In this document: in pieces, positions 1-8,338 of the stretch
How the letters are laid out: each line of letters opens with the position of its first letter
How positions within the stretch are numbered: position 1 is the stretch's first letter
DNA from: Armatimonadota bacterium
Lineage (GTDB): Bacteria; Armatimonadota; UBA5829
Assembly: GCA_012522575.1 (NCBI GenBank)
Contig: JAAYKE010000059.1
Coordinates: 1-34,185, forward strand
Direction of reading: 5' to 3'
Length of the DNA stretch: 34,185 nt
Notes under the pieces: generated by a model
Databases searched by the model: none
Told to the model about the DNA's origin: nothing
What the model saw: only the letters and a program-made list of their open reading frames with translations
Program-made: the position numbers and the translations under genes

Positions 1-205
1 ATTGTAGTCACCTCCATAAAAGAGTTCGACACCAAGCCCACGAATTCATGCCTACTGGCCTATTATTTTTGAGACAGCTTCAGGGTTTCCCGAAACAACG
101 GAAAAGCAGATTCCTAAATCTTTGATGGGTAGGGATCTCCGAATCGCCGTTTGCTTTTACATAGCGCAACCCAATCAACAAAGTGACGTTGCGATACCGG
201 CTCGG

Positions 206-231
206 ACTTCGGACATCTGACTTCGGACATC
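206..231. repeat. Heptamer-phased tandem repeat (two 14-nt units)
   Basis: The unit ACTTCGGACATC occurs twice with a 14-nt period, and each unit can be read as two related heptamers (ACTTCGG and ACATCTG). It lies immediately before the palindromic element at 233-333. The short ORFs that cross it on both strands show no protein-like character, so I treat the stretch as repeat DNA. The repeat is plainly visible; its function is unknown. Confidence 0.6.
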
Positions 232-232
232 G

Positions 233-333
233 AAAAAAGCAGATTCCTCGCGATGCTCGGAATGACGTGCGAAGGATTATGAGAATAGCCCAACATCAAT
301 GTCACTTCGAACGCAGTGAGAAGTCTGCTTTTT
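233..333. repeat. Palindromic dispersed repeat element, left copy
   Basis: Two inverted arms lie at 233-266 and 301-333. Read in the orientation GTCA(T/C)TTCGA...TCTGCTTTTT, the arms point away from each other, so the T-rich ends are outside and the GTCA ends inside. Each arm is itself partly palindromic around its middle. A half-arm fragment (AAAAGCAGATTCCT) is also present at 102-115. The same arm type recurs at 34021-34137 with the opposite arrangement. The whole 1-390 stretch has no credible gene; the overlapping short ORFs only translate the repeat. It resembles REP- or MITE-like intergenic elements, and its position downstream of the minus-strand gene ending at 391 could make it act as a transcription terminator. 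Confidence 0.65.
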
Positions 334-390
334 CGATACGAAATACAGCCTCTTCGCTTTTTGTATAGGGCAAAAGAGAAAAAGGCGCGA

Positions 391-2661
391 CTAGCGGGCT
401 AGACGGAACCCGCTGTGGTAGCTAGAAACAACCGGGGTGGCGCCGTTGCGGTAGGCGCATCGGTTGTCGTCGTCGGTGCTGCCCCAACTGCCGCCCCGCA
501 GGACACAAGAGTTGCCACTTGCAGGCCCCTGGGGGTCGATTGATGGACTAACAGAATAATAGCCTGCGTCATACCAGTCCTTGCACAATTCCCGTACATT
601 GCCTGCCATATCATGACAACCATAAGGGCTTGCTCCGGCAGGATAGCTGCCAACGTGCGCTGTCTGATATGCCGGATAACCGCCGCCGGCAGGGTTGGTA
701 TCATTGTAGTTGTTGCACTTCCCTGCGTCCCATAAATTGTCCCACGGATACACATTTGGATGTGTCCCTGTCCACCGCGCTGCCTTTTCCCACTGAGCTT
801 CGGTCGGCAGATGACCTCCTGCCCAAGTGCAGAAAGCCTCGGCTTCGTAGTACGTCACTCCAACCACAGGATGGTTCTCGGTTTGAGTGAAAGTGTAGCC
901 TGTGTACCAAGTCTGAGTGGCCGCCCAGTATTGCGGCTCAGTGCGATTTTTGCTTGTTTTCCAACTCCAGCCTTCAGTCGACCAACAAGCAGGAATAGAG
1001 TAGCCGCCTGCTTCAATAAACTGACGATACTCCCCTCGCGTCACCTCATACTTGCCTATGTAGTAGTCTGATAGATAGACCGAATGCTGTGGAAGTTCTC
1101 TTGCATAGCTGTACGGCTCAGAGCCGTTGTTGCCCATAAGAAATGAACCAGCCGGAATGTGGATCATCTCAACGTTAATAATGGGCGGGTGTGTACTGAT
1201 CACCTGTATATCCCGAACAAGAACTAGCGGAATGTAGAGCGAGTCATCGTCTTTGTTGATTGAGCTAATGCCAACTATGGTGACATATTCCCAGTCTGCG
1301 TCAAGCAGTGTGCCAGCGTCAACTGTGCATCTTATATAAAGCCCCGAACCATCATCGATTTGGAAAGTGGTATTGTCTACCTTGTTGAACCTGCCCCAGA
1401 CCTTGACCAGCAGACCTATGTTGTTGATGCCGACGCCTCCTGTGACGCCGCTCTGGCCCGCTGTCCCGGATACCCGCCAGTCGCTGCCGCCAAGTGCAAG
1501 ATTATTCATACCTAATGGATCAATGTTTCCGGTATCATTCGGAGCCGATGACTGTGTTGCTTCGGATGCAAGGATGTATCGTTCCTTGTGAGTGTTGGTT
1601 TTCATAACGCCGGTGACATCGGCTCTAAAGCCGATCTCTAAACCGTGATCAGATTTCTCCACTCTGATGCCCATAGTGCGGTTGTCCTCTTCAACATAGA
1701 AGAAGTCCGTCGCAGTATAGGTGACTATTTTGCCGTTAAGGGTAACTGAGGTATCGTCAGACAATGCCTTGGCTGCAGCAACAGTTGGCTGTAGCGTATT
1801 TGGCACAGCGGCCAGGCGGAACCCGGTGGTGTTCAAATAGTAGGTGTTCGGGTAATTGCTGCCACGGAAGGCGCATCGATAGCAATCGTTACTGCCGCTC
1901 CAACTCCAACTACCGCCCCGCACAACACGAAGGATGCCGCTTGCAGGTCCCTGCCCGTCGCTTGGATCAAAAGAATAGCTGCCATACCAATCCCTGCACC
2001 ACTCCCGTACATTGCCAGCCATATCGTGACAACCATAAGGGCTTGCATCGTTTGGATAGCTGCCGACAGGCGCTGTCTGAGACTTATCGTAACCGCCGCC
2101 CTCCGGGTTGGCATCGTATCGGTTGTTGCACTTCTCGACATCCCAATCGTTGTCCCAAGGGTACACATTCGGATCTGTCCCTGTCCACCTTGCCGCCTTT
2201 TCCCACTGAGCTTCGGTAGGAAGATAGCCACCTGCCCATTTGCAAAACGCTTCTGCCTCATAGTATGTCACTCCAACCACAGGGTGGTTATCCGTCTGGG
2301 TGAAGGCGCCGGTTCCCCAGCTCTGCTGCGCCGCCCAGTGGTACGGCACGGTGCGATTGGCGCTCACCTTCCACTGCCAACCATCACTGGACCAATAGTC
2401 AGGGTTAGAGTAACCGCCTGCTTCCATAAACCGACGATACTCCCCCCGCGTTACTTCATACTTGCCTATATAATAATCTGTGAGATAAACCAAATGCTGG
2501 GGCCGTTCATATGGACTACTATAACCTTCAGAGGCGCTGCTGCCCATAAGAAAGGGCCCTGCTGGAATATAGATCATCTCACAAGGATTTACTTCGGCCT
2601 GAGCAACGCCGGTTTGAACAGCGAAGCCTATTATCAATAAAGCAATTAATATATATTTCAT
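391..2661 (-). CDS. Secreted protein with two SUMF1/FGE-fold domains flanking an OB-like region
   Basis: The protein has 756 residues. A signal peptide (about 1-22, ending near VAQA) is followed by a SUMF1 (formylglycine-generating-enzyme fold) domain at about 27-287, a beta-rich region at about 290-490 that looks like two OB-type folds (pattern SVTLNGKIVTY...FFYVEE...GIRV), and a second SUMF1 domain at 497-756. Both SUMF1 domains show the family signatures PVVGVTYYEAEAFC, LPTEAQWEKAARW, GCHDMAGNVRE, RGGSW and GFRLA. The two active-site cysteines of true FGE, which should fall just after GGS(Y/W), appear absent in both copies, so sulfatase activation is unlikely; an extracytoplasmic binding or structural role is an inference. 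The start is an ATG with AGGGAAGA 7 nt upstream. A strong promoter lies 80 nt further up. The two SUMF1 copies remain similar at DNA level, pointing to a fairly recent internal duplication. Confidence 0.85.
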   Translation of the reverse strand: MKYILIALLIIGFAVQTGVAQAEVNPCEMIYIPAGPFLMGSSASEGYSSPYERPQHLVYLTDYYIGKYEVTRGEYRRFMEAGGYSNPDYWSSDGWQWKVSANRTVPYHWAAQQSWGTGAFTQTDNHPVVGVTYYEAEAFCKWAGGYLPTEAQWEKAARWTGTDPNVYPWDNDWDVEKCNNRYDANPEGGGYDKSQTAPVGSYPNDASPYGCHDMAGNVREWCRDWYGSYSFDPSDGQGPASGILRVVRGGSWSWSGSNDCYRCAFRGSNYPNTYYLNTTGFRLAAVPNTLQPTVAAAKALSDDTSVTLNGKIVTYTATDFFYVEEDNRTMGIRVEKSDHGLEIGFRADVTGVMKTNTHKERYILASEATQSSAPNDTGNIDPLGMNNLALGGSDWRVSGTAGQSGVTGGVGINNIGLLVKVWGRFNKVDNTTFQIDDGSGLYIRCTVDAGTLLDADWEYVTIVGISSINKDDDSLYIPLVLVRDIQVISTHPPIINVEMIHIPAGSFLMGNNGSEPYSYARELPQHSVYLSDYYIGKYEVTRGEYRQFIEAGGYSIPACWSTEGWSWKTSKNRTEPQYWAATQTWYTGYTFTQTENHPVVGVTYYEAEAFCTWAGGHLPTEAQWEKAARWTGTHPNVYPWDNLWDAGKCNNYNDTNPAGGGYPAYQTAHVGSYPAGASPYGCHDMAGNVRELCKDWYDAGYYSVSPSIDPQGPASGNSCVLRGGSWGSTDDDNRCAYRNGATPVVSSYHSGFRLAR

Positions 2662-2742
2662 AACAATCTTCCCTTCGACGTTGATATGAACGTCAGCAGC
2701 TCACTTGTACGTCACGAAATTGGCTTGGTTTTCCACTACTGT

Positions 2743-2771
2743 ATTATGCAAGCATAATATTCGCTTGTCAA
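2743..2771 (-). promoter_or_regulatory. Sigma70-type promoter of the double-SUMF1 gene
   Basis: On the minus strand, a perfect -35 box TTGACA (2766-2771) is followed by a 17-nt spacer and CATAAT (2743-2748, five of six matches). This predicts a leader of about 75 nt before the ATG at 2661 and separates this gene from the murA-mreB operon upstream. Confidence 0.75.
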
Positions 2772-2848
2772 TGGATGATCTCGGAGTTTGTGCATCAGAA
2801 AGGATCTATGACCTATGAACGATCAGGGCGGATTTTAATACGTGTAGC

Positions 2849-3334
2849 TCAGTCGTTCTTTGGCGGGGGAATATGATTTTCGATAAGTCGCTTAGCCACC
2901 GAAGTCAGCGCCTGCGCCAACTCCTCTGGGGATATAGCTTTATCGTGGTCCTTCGTCAACGGCGAATCTGCGGCAATATATCCTTGAAATGTCAATAATT
3001 GTGCAGCAGCGACCTTCGAGGAGTCCTTCGACTGCCCGCCAGAGCCTGGAAGGAGGCCATCGTTAGCACGCGCCGATTGCTGCTTCACCTCCGGCTCGAG
3101 GCTGTTCTCTATATAATCGATCATGCTCACCAGCGCCACCGCAAGCTCATAGCGAGTGACAGTCTTGTCGCCTTTGAACGTGCCATCGGGATAGCCATTG
3201 ACCACGCCGTGCGATTTAAGCTCCTGCACAGATTCCGCCGCCCAGTGATCATCGGGCACATCTTTGAATTGATCCGAAACAGCAGGGGAGATCAGGCACA
3301 TACACAACAAAGAACACACAATGGGGATTCGCAT
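2849..3334 (-). CDS. Small exported protein with one S-layer-homology (SLH) domain
   Basis: The product has 161 residues. A signal peptide (about 1-20) is followed by one SLH domain at about 22-75, with the family pattern FKDVPDDHWAAESVQEL...GVVNGYPDGTFKGDKTVTRYELA. The remaining 85 residues are hydrophilic and unrecognised. SLH domains bind secondary cell-wall polymers or peptidoglycan, and in diderms such as cyanobacteria and Deinococcus they tether outer-membrane proteins to the wall. Only one SLH unit is present, where three is common, so it may bind weakly or act as an oligomer. The start is an ATG with an excellent ribosome site (AGGAGG, 6 nt upstream). It follows mreB by 55 nt on the same strand, so it is probably the last gene of the murA-mreB transcript. 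Confidence 0.8.
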   Translation of the reverse strand: MRIPIVCSLLCMCLISPAVSDQFKDVPDDHWAAESVQELKSHGVVNGYPDGTFKGDKTVTRYELAVALVSMIDYIENSLEPEVKQQSARANDGLLPGSGGQSKDSSKVAAAQLLTFQGYIAADSPLTKDHDKAISPEELAQALTSVAKRLIENHIPPPKND

Positions 3335-3389
3335 TTCAGCCTCCTCGTCGGGAGCAAGCGGTAAAGATAGTGCGGCAGTGCCGTTTTAT

Positions 3390-4412
3390 TTACGCCTCGA
3401 AGCCGGTCTCTATAAACTGATCCCGGATCATATCCAATTGATCCAGCGCGCGCCCGCAGCCCAGAGCCACGCAACTGGTCGGGTCCTCCGCCACATGCAC
3501 CGGTATTCTCGTCTGCTTTGACAGCAGTTTGTCAAAACCACGAATCAACGATACGCCGCCCGTCAGCATTATGCCGCGTTCGATAATATCCGAACTCAGT
3601 TCCGGAGGGGTCTGCTCCAATACCGATTTTACCCGATCGACAATCGCCATAATCGGTTCCATTAGAGCCTCGCGCACCTCGCTGGACGTAACCTCTATCG
3701 TCTTAGGCAGTCCGGCCACCAGGTCGCGTCCGCGCACCTCAAGAGCCAACTCCTGCTCCAGAGGATACGCACTGCCGATCTTCATCTTGATCTCTTCGGC
3801 GGTGCGATCGCCGATCATCAGGCTGTATTTCGTCTTGATATGACGCTGAATGACATCGTCGACCTTGTTGCCGCCGACGCGAATTGATTTCGAGCTGACA
3901 ATGCCATTCAGTGAGATGACCGCAATATCGGTTGTCCCGCCGCCGCAGTCAATTATCATATTGCCGCCAGGCGCAGCAATCGGCAACCCTGCTCCAATAG
4001 CCGCCGCAAGAGGTTCTTCGATGGGATATGCCTGTTTTGCCCCTGCGCTTTTGGCGGCCTGCACCACTGCGCGCTTCTCGACAGGGGTGACTTGCGAGGG
4101 GACAGCCACTATAATCGTGGGCTTGAGCATTCGCCTCTTGCCGCAAACCTTCGCGATCAGATATTCGAGCATCTTCTGCGTGGTGCTGTAGTCGGCTATA
4201 ACGCCCTCACACATCGGCCTGATAGCTACAATGCTGCTGGGTGTGCGACCAAGCATAAGTCGCGCTTCCTCGCCAACCGCCACGAATCGCTTGGTCGTAG
4301 TATTCACTGCCACCACCGACGGCTCACGAAGAACTATGCCTTTGCCTTTGAGATAGACAAGGATATTTGCTGTGCCCAGGTCGATACCCAGCTCAGGCAC
4401 CAGATTAAACAA
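3390..4412 (-). CDS. mreB: Rod-shape-determining actin homologue MreB/Mbl
   Basis: This 340-residue actin-family ATPase forms membrane-associated filaments that direct peptidoglycan synthesis along the cell length. Phosphate-binding motif 1 is GIDLGTANILVY near the N terminus, phosphate 2 is DCGGGTTDIAVISL around residue 155, the GDRTAEEIKMKIG segment is present, and the adenosine motif is GIMLTGGVSLIRGFD. The length is normal for MreB/Mbl. The start is a TTG at 4412 that overlaps the end of murA by 8 nt, so translation is probably coupled; GAGGGAA lies upstream. The usual mreC and mreD partners are not adjacent. A murA-mbl arrangement is known from Bacillus-type genomes, so this may be the Mbl-like paralogue and not the mreBCD copy; the sequence alone does not decide. 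Confidence 0.93.
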   Translation of the reverse strand: MFNLVPELGIDLGTANILVYLKGKGIVLREPSVVAVNTTTKRFVAVGEEARLMLGRTPSSIVAIRPMCEGVIADYSTTQKMLEYLIAKVCGKRRMLKPTIIVAVPSQVTPVEKRAVVQAAKSAGAKQAYPIEEPLAAAIGAGLPIAAPGGNMIIDCGGGTTDIAVISLNGIVSSKSIRVGGNKVDDVIQRHIKTKYSLMIGDRTAEEIKMKIGSAYPLEQELALEVRGRDLVAGLPKTIEVTSSEVREALMEPIMAIVDRVKSVLEQTPPELSSDIIERGIMLTGGVSLIRGFDKLLSKQTRIPVHVAEDPTSCVALGCGRALDQLDMIRDQFIETGFEA

Positions 4413-5688
4413 GGATTGATTCCCTCTCTATATCATTTGAACTCGATACTATTTGCGCGCCCAGCAGATTGAACTTCTCCGCCAGGTTTTCGTAACCGCG
4501 CTCCATGTGTTCCGTTCCGCTGATTACCGTTTTGCCCTCAGCTACAAGCCCGGCGCACAACAACGCAGCTCCGCCCCTCAGGTCAGGCGCAGTCACAGGC
4601 GCCCCGAAGAGCTTCGGCACTCCGGTAATAACCGCGGTGCGCCCATCCTGTTTTATCTCCGCGCCCATCCGAGCGATCTCATCGACATATTTGAACCTGC
4701 GCTCGTAGACATTTTCCCGAACAACGGATACGCCTTCCGCTATGGACAACATAACGGCAAACGGCTGCTGCAAATCGGTCGGAAAACCAGGGTGGGGCAT
4801 AGTGGTGATATCGGTAGCCATCGGCCTCGCGTTGCATCTGATCCGCATCGCGTTGTCATACATATCAACAATCGCGCCCACTTCGCGCAGCTTCAGAACA
4901 AACGGCTCAATATGATCGGGGCGGATGCTCTCCACCGTCACATCGCCTCTGGTTATAGTTGTGGCCACCGCAAAAGCGCCGGCTTCCATCCTGTCGGAGA
5001 CGATCTCAAACTCGACGCCGTGCAGTTCCTTGACGCCTTCGACCCTCACAATGGGAGTGCCCGCGCCATGAATAATAGCGCCCATCTTTGTCAACAGGTT
5101 AGACAACTCCACAACCTCCGGCTCCATAGCCGCGTTATGGATAGTGGTCACTCCCTGTGCAAGACAGGCCGTGGTCATAATATGCTGAGTCGCCCCTGCG
5201 CTGGGCAGGTTAAAATATATCTGCGTACCGTGCAGAGTATCGCTTTCAGCCTCAACATAGCCGTGTTCTATATTGACCACTGCTCCGAGAGCCTGAATGC
5301 CTTTTACATGCAAATCAATTGGTCTGGCGCCGATATCGCAGCCGCCCGGCATCGCTACCTTAGCGTAGCCTCGTCGCGCCAGCATCGGACCGAGTACACA
5401 GAAAGAGGCCCGCATCTTCTTAACAAGTTCGTAAGGGGCCTCCGTGGATTCTATATCGGTCGCATCAATGCGGACCACGCCTTGCGCGAGTTCATCACAA
5501 CCAACCCCCAAAGCCCTGAGCATGTCCATCATGGTGCGGACATCCCCAATCTCAGGGACGTTGTGCAGAATAGTCTCACCTTTGCCGAGCAACGCCCCTG
5601 CCATAATGGCAAGAGTGCTGTTCTTGCTGCCGCTGGAACGTACTGTTCCAACCAATCGCGCGCCGCCGGTTAATGAGAGCTTGCCCAA
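4405..5688 (-). CDS. murA: UDP-N-acetylglucosamine 1-carboxyvinyltransferase MurA
   Basis: MurA transfers enolpyruvate from phosphoenolpyruvate to UDP-GlcNAc, the first committed step of peptidoglycan synthesis, in the cytoplasm. The 427-residue length is normal for the family. The conserved lysine is at residue 22 in SGSKNS, and the catalytic loop PGGCDIGARPIDLH carries the cysteine (about residue 117) that is the fosfomycin target, so a fosfomycin-sensitive enzyme is expected. The start is a TTG at 5688 with AGGAGG nine bases upstream; no ATG gives a better fit. The gene is first in an operon with mreB and the SLH gene, which ties wall-precursor supply to shape control. A strong promoter lies at 5758-5787. 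Confidence 0.96.
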   Translation of the reverse strand: MGKLSLTGGARLVGTVRSSGSKNSTLAIMAGALLGKGETILHNVPEIGDVRTMMDMLRALGVGCDELAQGVVRIDATDIESTEAPYELVKKMRASFCVLGPMLARRGYAKVAMPGGCDIGARPIDLHVKGIQALGAVVNIEHGYVEAESDTLHGTQIYFNLPSAGATQHIMTTACLAQGVTTIHNAAMEPEVVELSNLLTKMGAIIHGAGTPIVRVEGVKELHGVEFEIVSDRMEAGAFAVATTITRGDVTVESIRPDHIEPFVLKLREVGAIVDMYDNAMRIRCNARPMATDITTMPHPGFPTDLQQPFAVMLSIAEGVSVVRENVYERRFKYVDEIARMGAEIKQDGRTAVITGVPKLFGAPVTAPDLRGGAALLCAGLVAEGKTVISGTEHMERGYENLAEKFNLLGAQIVSSSNDIERESILV

Positions 5689-5757
5689 ATGCCTAGACCT
5701 CCTGTCGGAATTCTACTCTCAGTCATCTCGCCGACAAGCACAAATAACGTCTGGTCA

Positions 5758-5787
5758 AGTATAACTGAAGAGTTCAGCGGGTGTCAA
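5758..5787 (-). promoter_or_regulatory. Sigma70-type promoter of murA-mreB-SLH operon
   Basis: The minus strand carries TTGACA (5782-5787, perfect), an 18-nt spacer and TATACT (5758-5763, five of six). Transcription would start about 65 nt before the murA TTG. The remaining part of the 5789-5948 gap downstream of lnt shows no clear terminator. Confidence 0.75.
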
Positions 5788-5948
5788 GACTCGCGCAAAC
5801 CGCGAATCTGCATCCTGCGAAAACATCCCGCTTCAATCTAATAACGCTCAACGCCTCCAAAAGGTGTAACGTATCTCAATAAATTTAACCCAACGCATAT
5901 TTCGCTACTGCACCGCCAAAATCCCTTCTTTGCGGCATCATTGATCAA

Positions 5949-7493
5949 TTATGCCCCGTGTTTGCGGTTGTTCTTGTCACGTGCAGACCTTCTCAGCTTA
6001 ACGGGAGCCGAAACCAGACCTATCAATGCAACCACAATGCTGGCGTAAGGCAGCCAGTCTCCAAATAGCGTATATATGCTCAAATCGTGGCTCGGCGTTA
6101 CCTCACAGGTGATTATCCCTTCTTCAAACAGCCCGATTTGATGTCGAATCCGCCCTGTCGGATCGATCACCGCCGATATTCCAGTGCCTGCCGCCCTCAA
6201 CAGAAACCGCCGGTTCTCAATAGCCCTCAGCCTCGCCATCATCAAATGTTGTTCGGCGGCTGATGTGCGTTGAAACCAGGCGTCGTTGGATACCACGCAC
6301 AACACCTCCGCGCCGCGATAGGTCTCGTTGCGCGATATATGAGAAAAAGTGGACTCAAAACAAATGCTGGCACCTATTTTGCCGATTGGAGTATCGATTA
6401 GAACGTGTTCTTTGGCCGGACACAAGTCCTCGTCCCTGATCCCGTATCGATCCAGAAACCGCAGTTTATTCCTGAGAGGCACAAACTCTCCATACGGAAC
6501 CAGATGCGCCTTTCTATACGATCCGGTCAGCTCTCCGCTCGCATCAAAGGCAAGCAAGGCATTATAAATACAACTTGAATCTATCGGGTCGGGCACTTCA
6601 TATCCGCCAACCAGCAAACAGGTATTTGACGCGACGGCAATATCGGCAATAGTGTTGATAATATAGCCATCGGAAATATCTGTGGGTATCGCAGATTCCG
6701 GCCACAAGATGACAGAGGGCTTGCTTTTAGCCGCAAGCTGCGTCAGGCGGGAGTATTTCTCAATAGCCATTGGGATGAAGTTGGGTATAGGATTGAAATC
6801 GTTTTTCATATTTCCCTGCACAATGGCTATCTTGCGTCCGTGATGGTCAGGCTCAAAACCACGCAGGCTCACCATCCCAAATATCAAAACGCCTCCTACC
6901 AATGCTGCGGCTGCATACAACGGCGTCATCGATCGAGGCTTGTTGTCGATCGCCGCACTTATCGCCAGACTAACAAAGCAGAGCAGAAAATCTATTCCCC
7001 ACGCCCCGGTTATGGACGATATCTGCGCTATGGGCAGGCAATTTGCCTGGCTGTGAGCTAAATTGCCCCAGATAAAAGCGTAAGGGCTGAGGCTCCTCAA
7101 AAACTGCAGAGCCGTCCACGCGGCAGGCACAGCCAAATATCCCAGTTTCCCGATTCGGTGCGGTGCGACTCGAACATACAACACGCCAAACACAGCCAGA
7201 TACAGAGACTGATATATAGTCAACAACACCCAGGGCAGTGTGCCGAAAAGAGCCACCCAGCGCAGAATGATGGCGTAATAAATTATCCCTGCTATCAATC
7301 CCTGCAATGCCGCCCGGCGCGCGTTGGCGACTCGCAAAGCCAGCATCAGCGGAACGAGTCCGACCCACGCAGCTATCCACCAACCCGGCCCGGGCATAGA
7401 AGTCGCCAGAATCAAACCGCACGCCGCGGGTAAAATTACGTGACGAAATCCCCTAAGCGCGTTATAATAAGTGGCAATGACCATGTTTGGCAT
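5949..7493 (-). CDS. lnt: Apolipoprotein N-acyltransferase Lnt
   Basis: Lnt adds the third acyl chain to the N-terminal cysteine of lipoproteins in the inner membrane, allowing their sorting. The N-terminal part is a series of hydrophobic transmembrane segments (roughly residues 15-210), followed by a periplasmic nitrilase-fold domain. The catalytic triad is visible: Glu in ILWPESAIP (about 266), Lys in RKAHLVPYGEFVP (about 328) and Cys in GASICFES (about 378). One more hydrophobic segment ends the protein. The length (about 514 residues) is typical. The start is uncertain: GTG 7502, ATG 7493 and ATG 7484 are all possible and none has a clear ribosome site; I chose the middle one. The 5' end overlaps the divergent lipoprotein gene, a plausible substrate of this enzyme. 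Lnt presence supports a diderm cell. Confidence 0.93.
   Translation of the reverse strand: MPNMVIATYYNALRGFRHVILPAACGLILATSMPGPGWWIAAWVGLVPLMLALRVANARRAALQGLIAGIIYYAIILRWVALFGTLPWVLLTIYQSLYLAVFGVLYVRVAPHRIGKLGYLAVPAAWTALQFLRSLSPYAFIWGNLAHSQANCLPIAQISSITGAWGIDFLLCFVSLAISAAIDNKPRSMTPLYAAAALVGGVLIFGMVSLRGFEPDHHGRKIAIVQGNMKNDFNPIPNFIPMAIEKYSRLTQLAAKSKPSVILWPESAIPTDISDGYIINTIADIAVASNTCLLVGGYEVPDPIDSSCIYNALLAFDASGELTGSYRKAHLVPYGEFVPLRNKLRFLDRYGIRDEDLCPAKEHVLIDTPIGKIGASICFESTFSHISRNETYRGAEVLCVVSNDAWFQRTSAAEQHLMMARLRAIENRRFLLRAAGTGISAVIDPTGRIRHQIGLFEEGIITCEVTPSHDLSIYTLFGDWLPYASIVVALIGLVSAPVKLRRSARDKNNRKHGA
7440..7468 (+). promoter_or_regulatory. Promoter of the lipoprotein gene, probably giving a leaderless transcript
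   Basis: GTGACG (7440-7445, four of six to TTGACA), a 17-nt spacer and a perfect TATAAT (7463-7468). The predicted start of transcription falls on or next to the ATG at 7477. The promoter lies inside the first codons of the divergent lnt gene. Confidence 0.5.
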
Positions 7494-8199
7494 ACGAATC
7501 ACATCGTTTATTTTAGCATTGATTATACTACCTATGCTAACCGGGTGCGCCAGCTATCCGGAAGGCCCTGTGACGACCGGAAAGCAACTGATCCTTACAA
7601 TGAAGGTGCAGGGCAGAATAAACCCGTACGATTCCCTTACTCCCGGCGTTCAACGGCACTACTTCATTGCCATTGATAACGACGGCGATCCCGAAACCGG
7701 CCCGTGGGCTGCCATTGCACAACCCTACGGAGGAACCGGCTGGGTCACATCAAAGGACGCCGCGCGCAGCGTAGGTCTGACATCGTATATTCAATATGAT
7801 TCCACCAGCCCCGAAGGCTATATCGTCGGAGTGCTGCCCGGAACATATTTTCAGAACGAAACCGCTCCTCAGCCGCCCATTCTATTCGAATTGCCCGCAC
7901 CGGACACTATGCGCGTTACAATTGATTTCAGCCAAATCGCCACCTCAACTATTCCTGCCGACGAGATAAAGCAACTGGACATTAACTTTATCACAACCAA
8001 TGCCATCCCCAAATCCGGGGAATTCGCGCCCGGCAGAATCTGGGACGGCCTCGGCCCTACCGGCCAAAACTATGTCAAGATAGACACCACACGCGATAAC
8101 CCCTACTACGACTACAATTCCGACGGCCCGCCAGTCAGCGATCCGGACCTCAAAATCGTCTACTGGTCAATAGAAGTGCGAACGATATCGTTCAAATAA
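7477..8199 (+). CDS. Putative lipoprotein of unknown function
   Basis: The product has about 240 residues. A hydrophobic signal segment ends in the lipobox MLTGC (cysteine near residue 23), so the mature protein should be lipid-anchored. The rest looks beta-rich and polar, with patterns such as HYFIAIDNDGDPETGPWAA, WVTSKDAAR and FELPAPDTMRVTIDFSQI; I do not recognise the family. The opening resembles secreted beta-sandwich domains, but that is only an impression. GTG 7471, ATG 7477 and ATG 7483 are possible starts; ATG 7477 fits a -10 box ending nine bases earlier, and no ribosome site is seen. It is divergent from lnt with overlapping 5' ends and convergent with the gene ending at 8545. No obvious operon partner. 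Confidence 0.75.
   Translation: MTMFGIRITSFILALIILPMLTGCASYPEGPVTTGKQLILTMKVQGRINPYDSLTPGVQRHYFIAIDNDGDPETGPWAAIAQPYGGTGWVTSKDAARSVGLTSYIQYDSTSPEGYIVGVLPGTYFQNETAPQPPILFELPAPDTMRVTIDFSQIATSTIPADEIKQLDINFITTNAIPKSGEFAPGRIWDGLGPTGQNYVKIDTTRDNPYYDYNSDGPPVSDPDLKIVYWSIEVRTISFK
7513..7540. promoter_or_regulatory. Inverted repeat around a -10-like box in the lnt/lipoprotein divergent region
   Basis: Perfect 7-bp arms TTAGCAT (7513-7519) and ATGCTAA (7534-7540) are separated by 14 nt. Between them the minus strand carries a perfect TATAAT (7522-7527), which could be the -10 box of lnt; no good -35 box is seen. The site lies within the signal-peptide codons of the lipoprotein gene. A regulator-binding role is inference. 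Confidence 0.3.
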
Positions 8200-8338
8200 A
8201 AGCCCCTGCCGGCCTGCCTTATATTTTCCAGAGTATTTTACCAGAGAACCAGCAATATTACCGGGATAAGCCGGTGTTTTTGCGTGGAAAACTATAAGTG
8301 GTAATCATAAACACACCGTTTGCCGCTCATTGAAATCG

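Noticed and set aside
206-333. CRISPR array
   Set aside because: The repeats are short, adjacent and palindromic, with no regular spacers and no cas genes.
114-368. Short ORFs on both strands at the left end
   Set aside because: They only translate the palindromic and heptamer repeats; no ribosome site or protein-like composition.
391-2661. Functional formylglycine-generating enzyme / sulfatase activation
   Set aside because: The cysteine pair expected after GGS(Y/W) is missing in both SUMF1 domains and no sulfatase gene is nearby.
4453-5673. Long plus-strand ORF of 406 codons opposite murA
   Set aside because: It lies wholly antisense to a clear murA; its translation is rich in His, Arg and Ser and has no family pattern.
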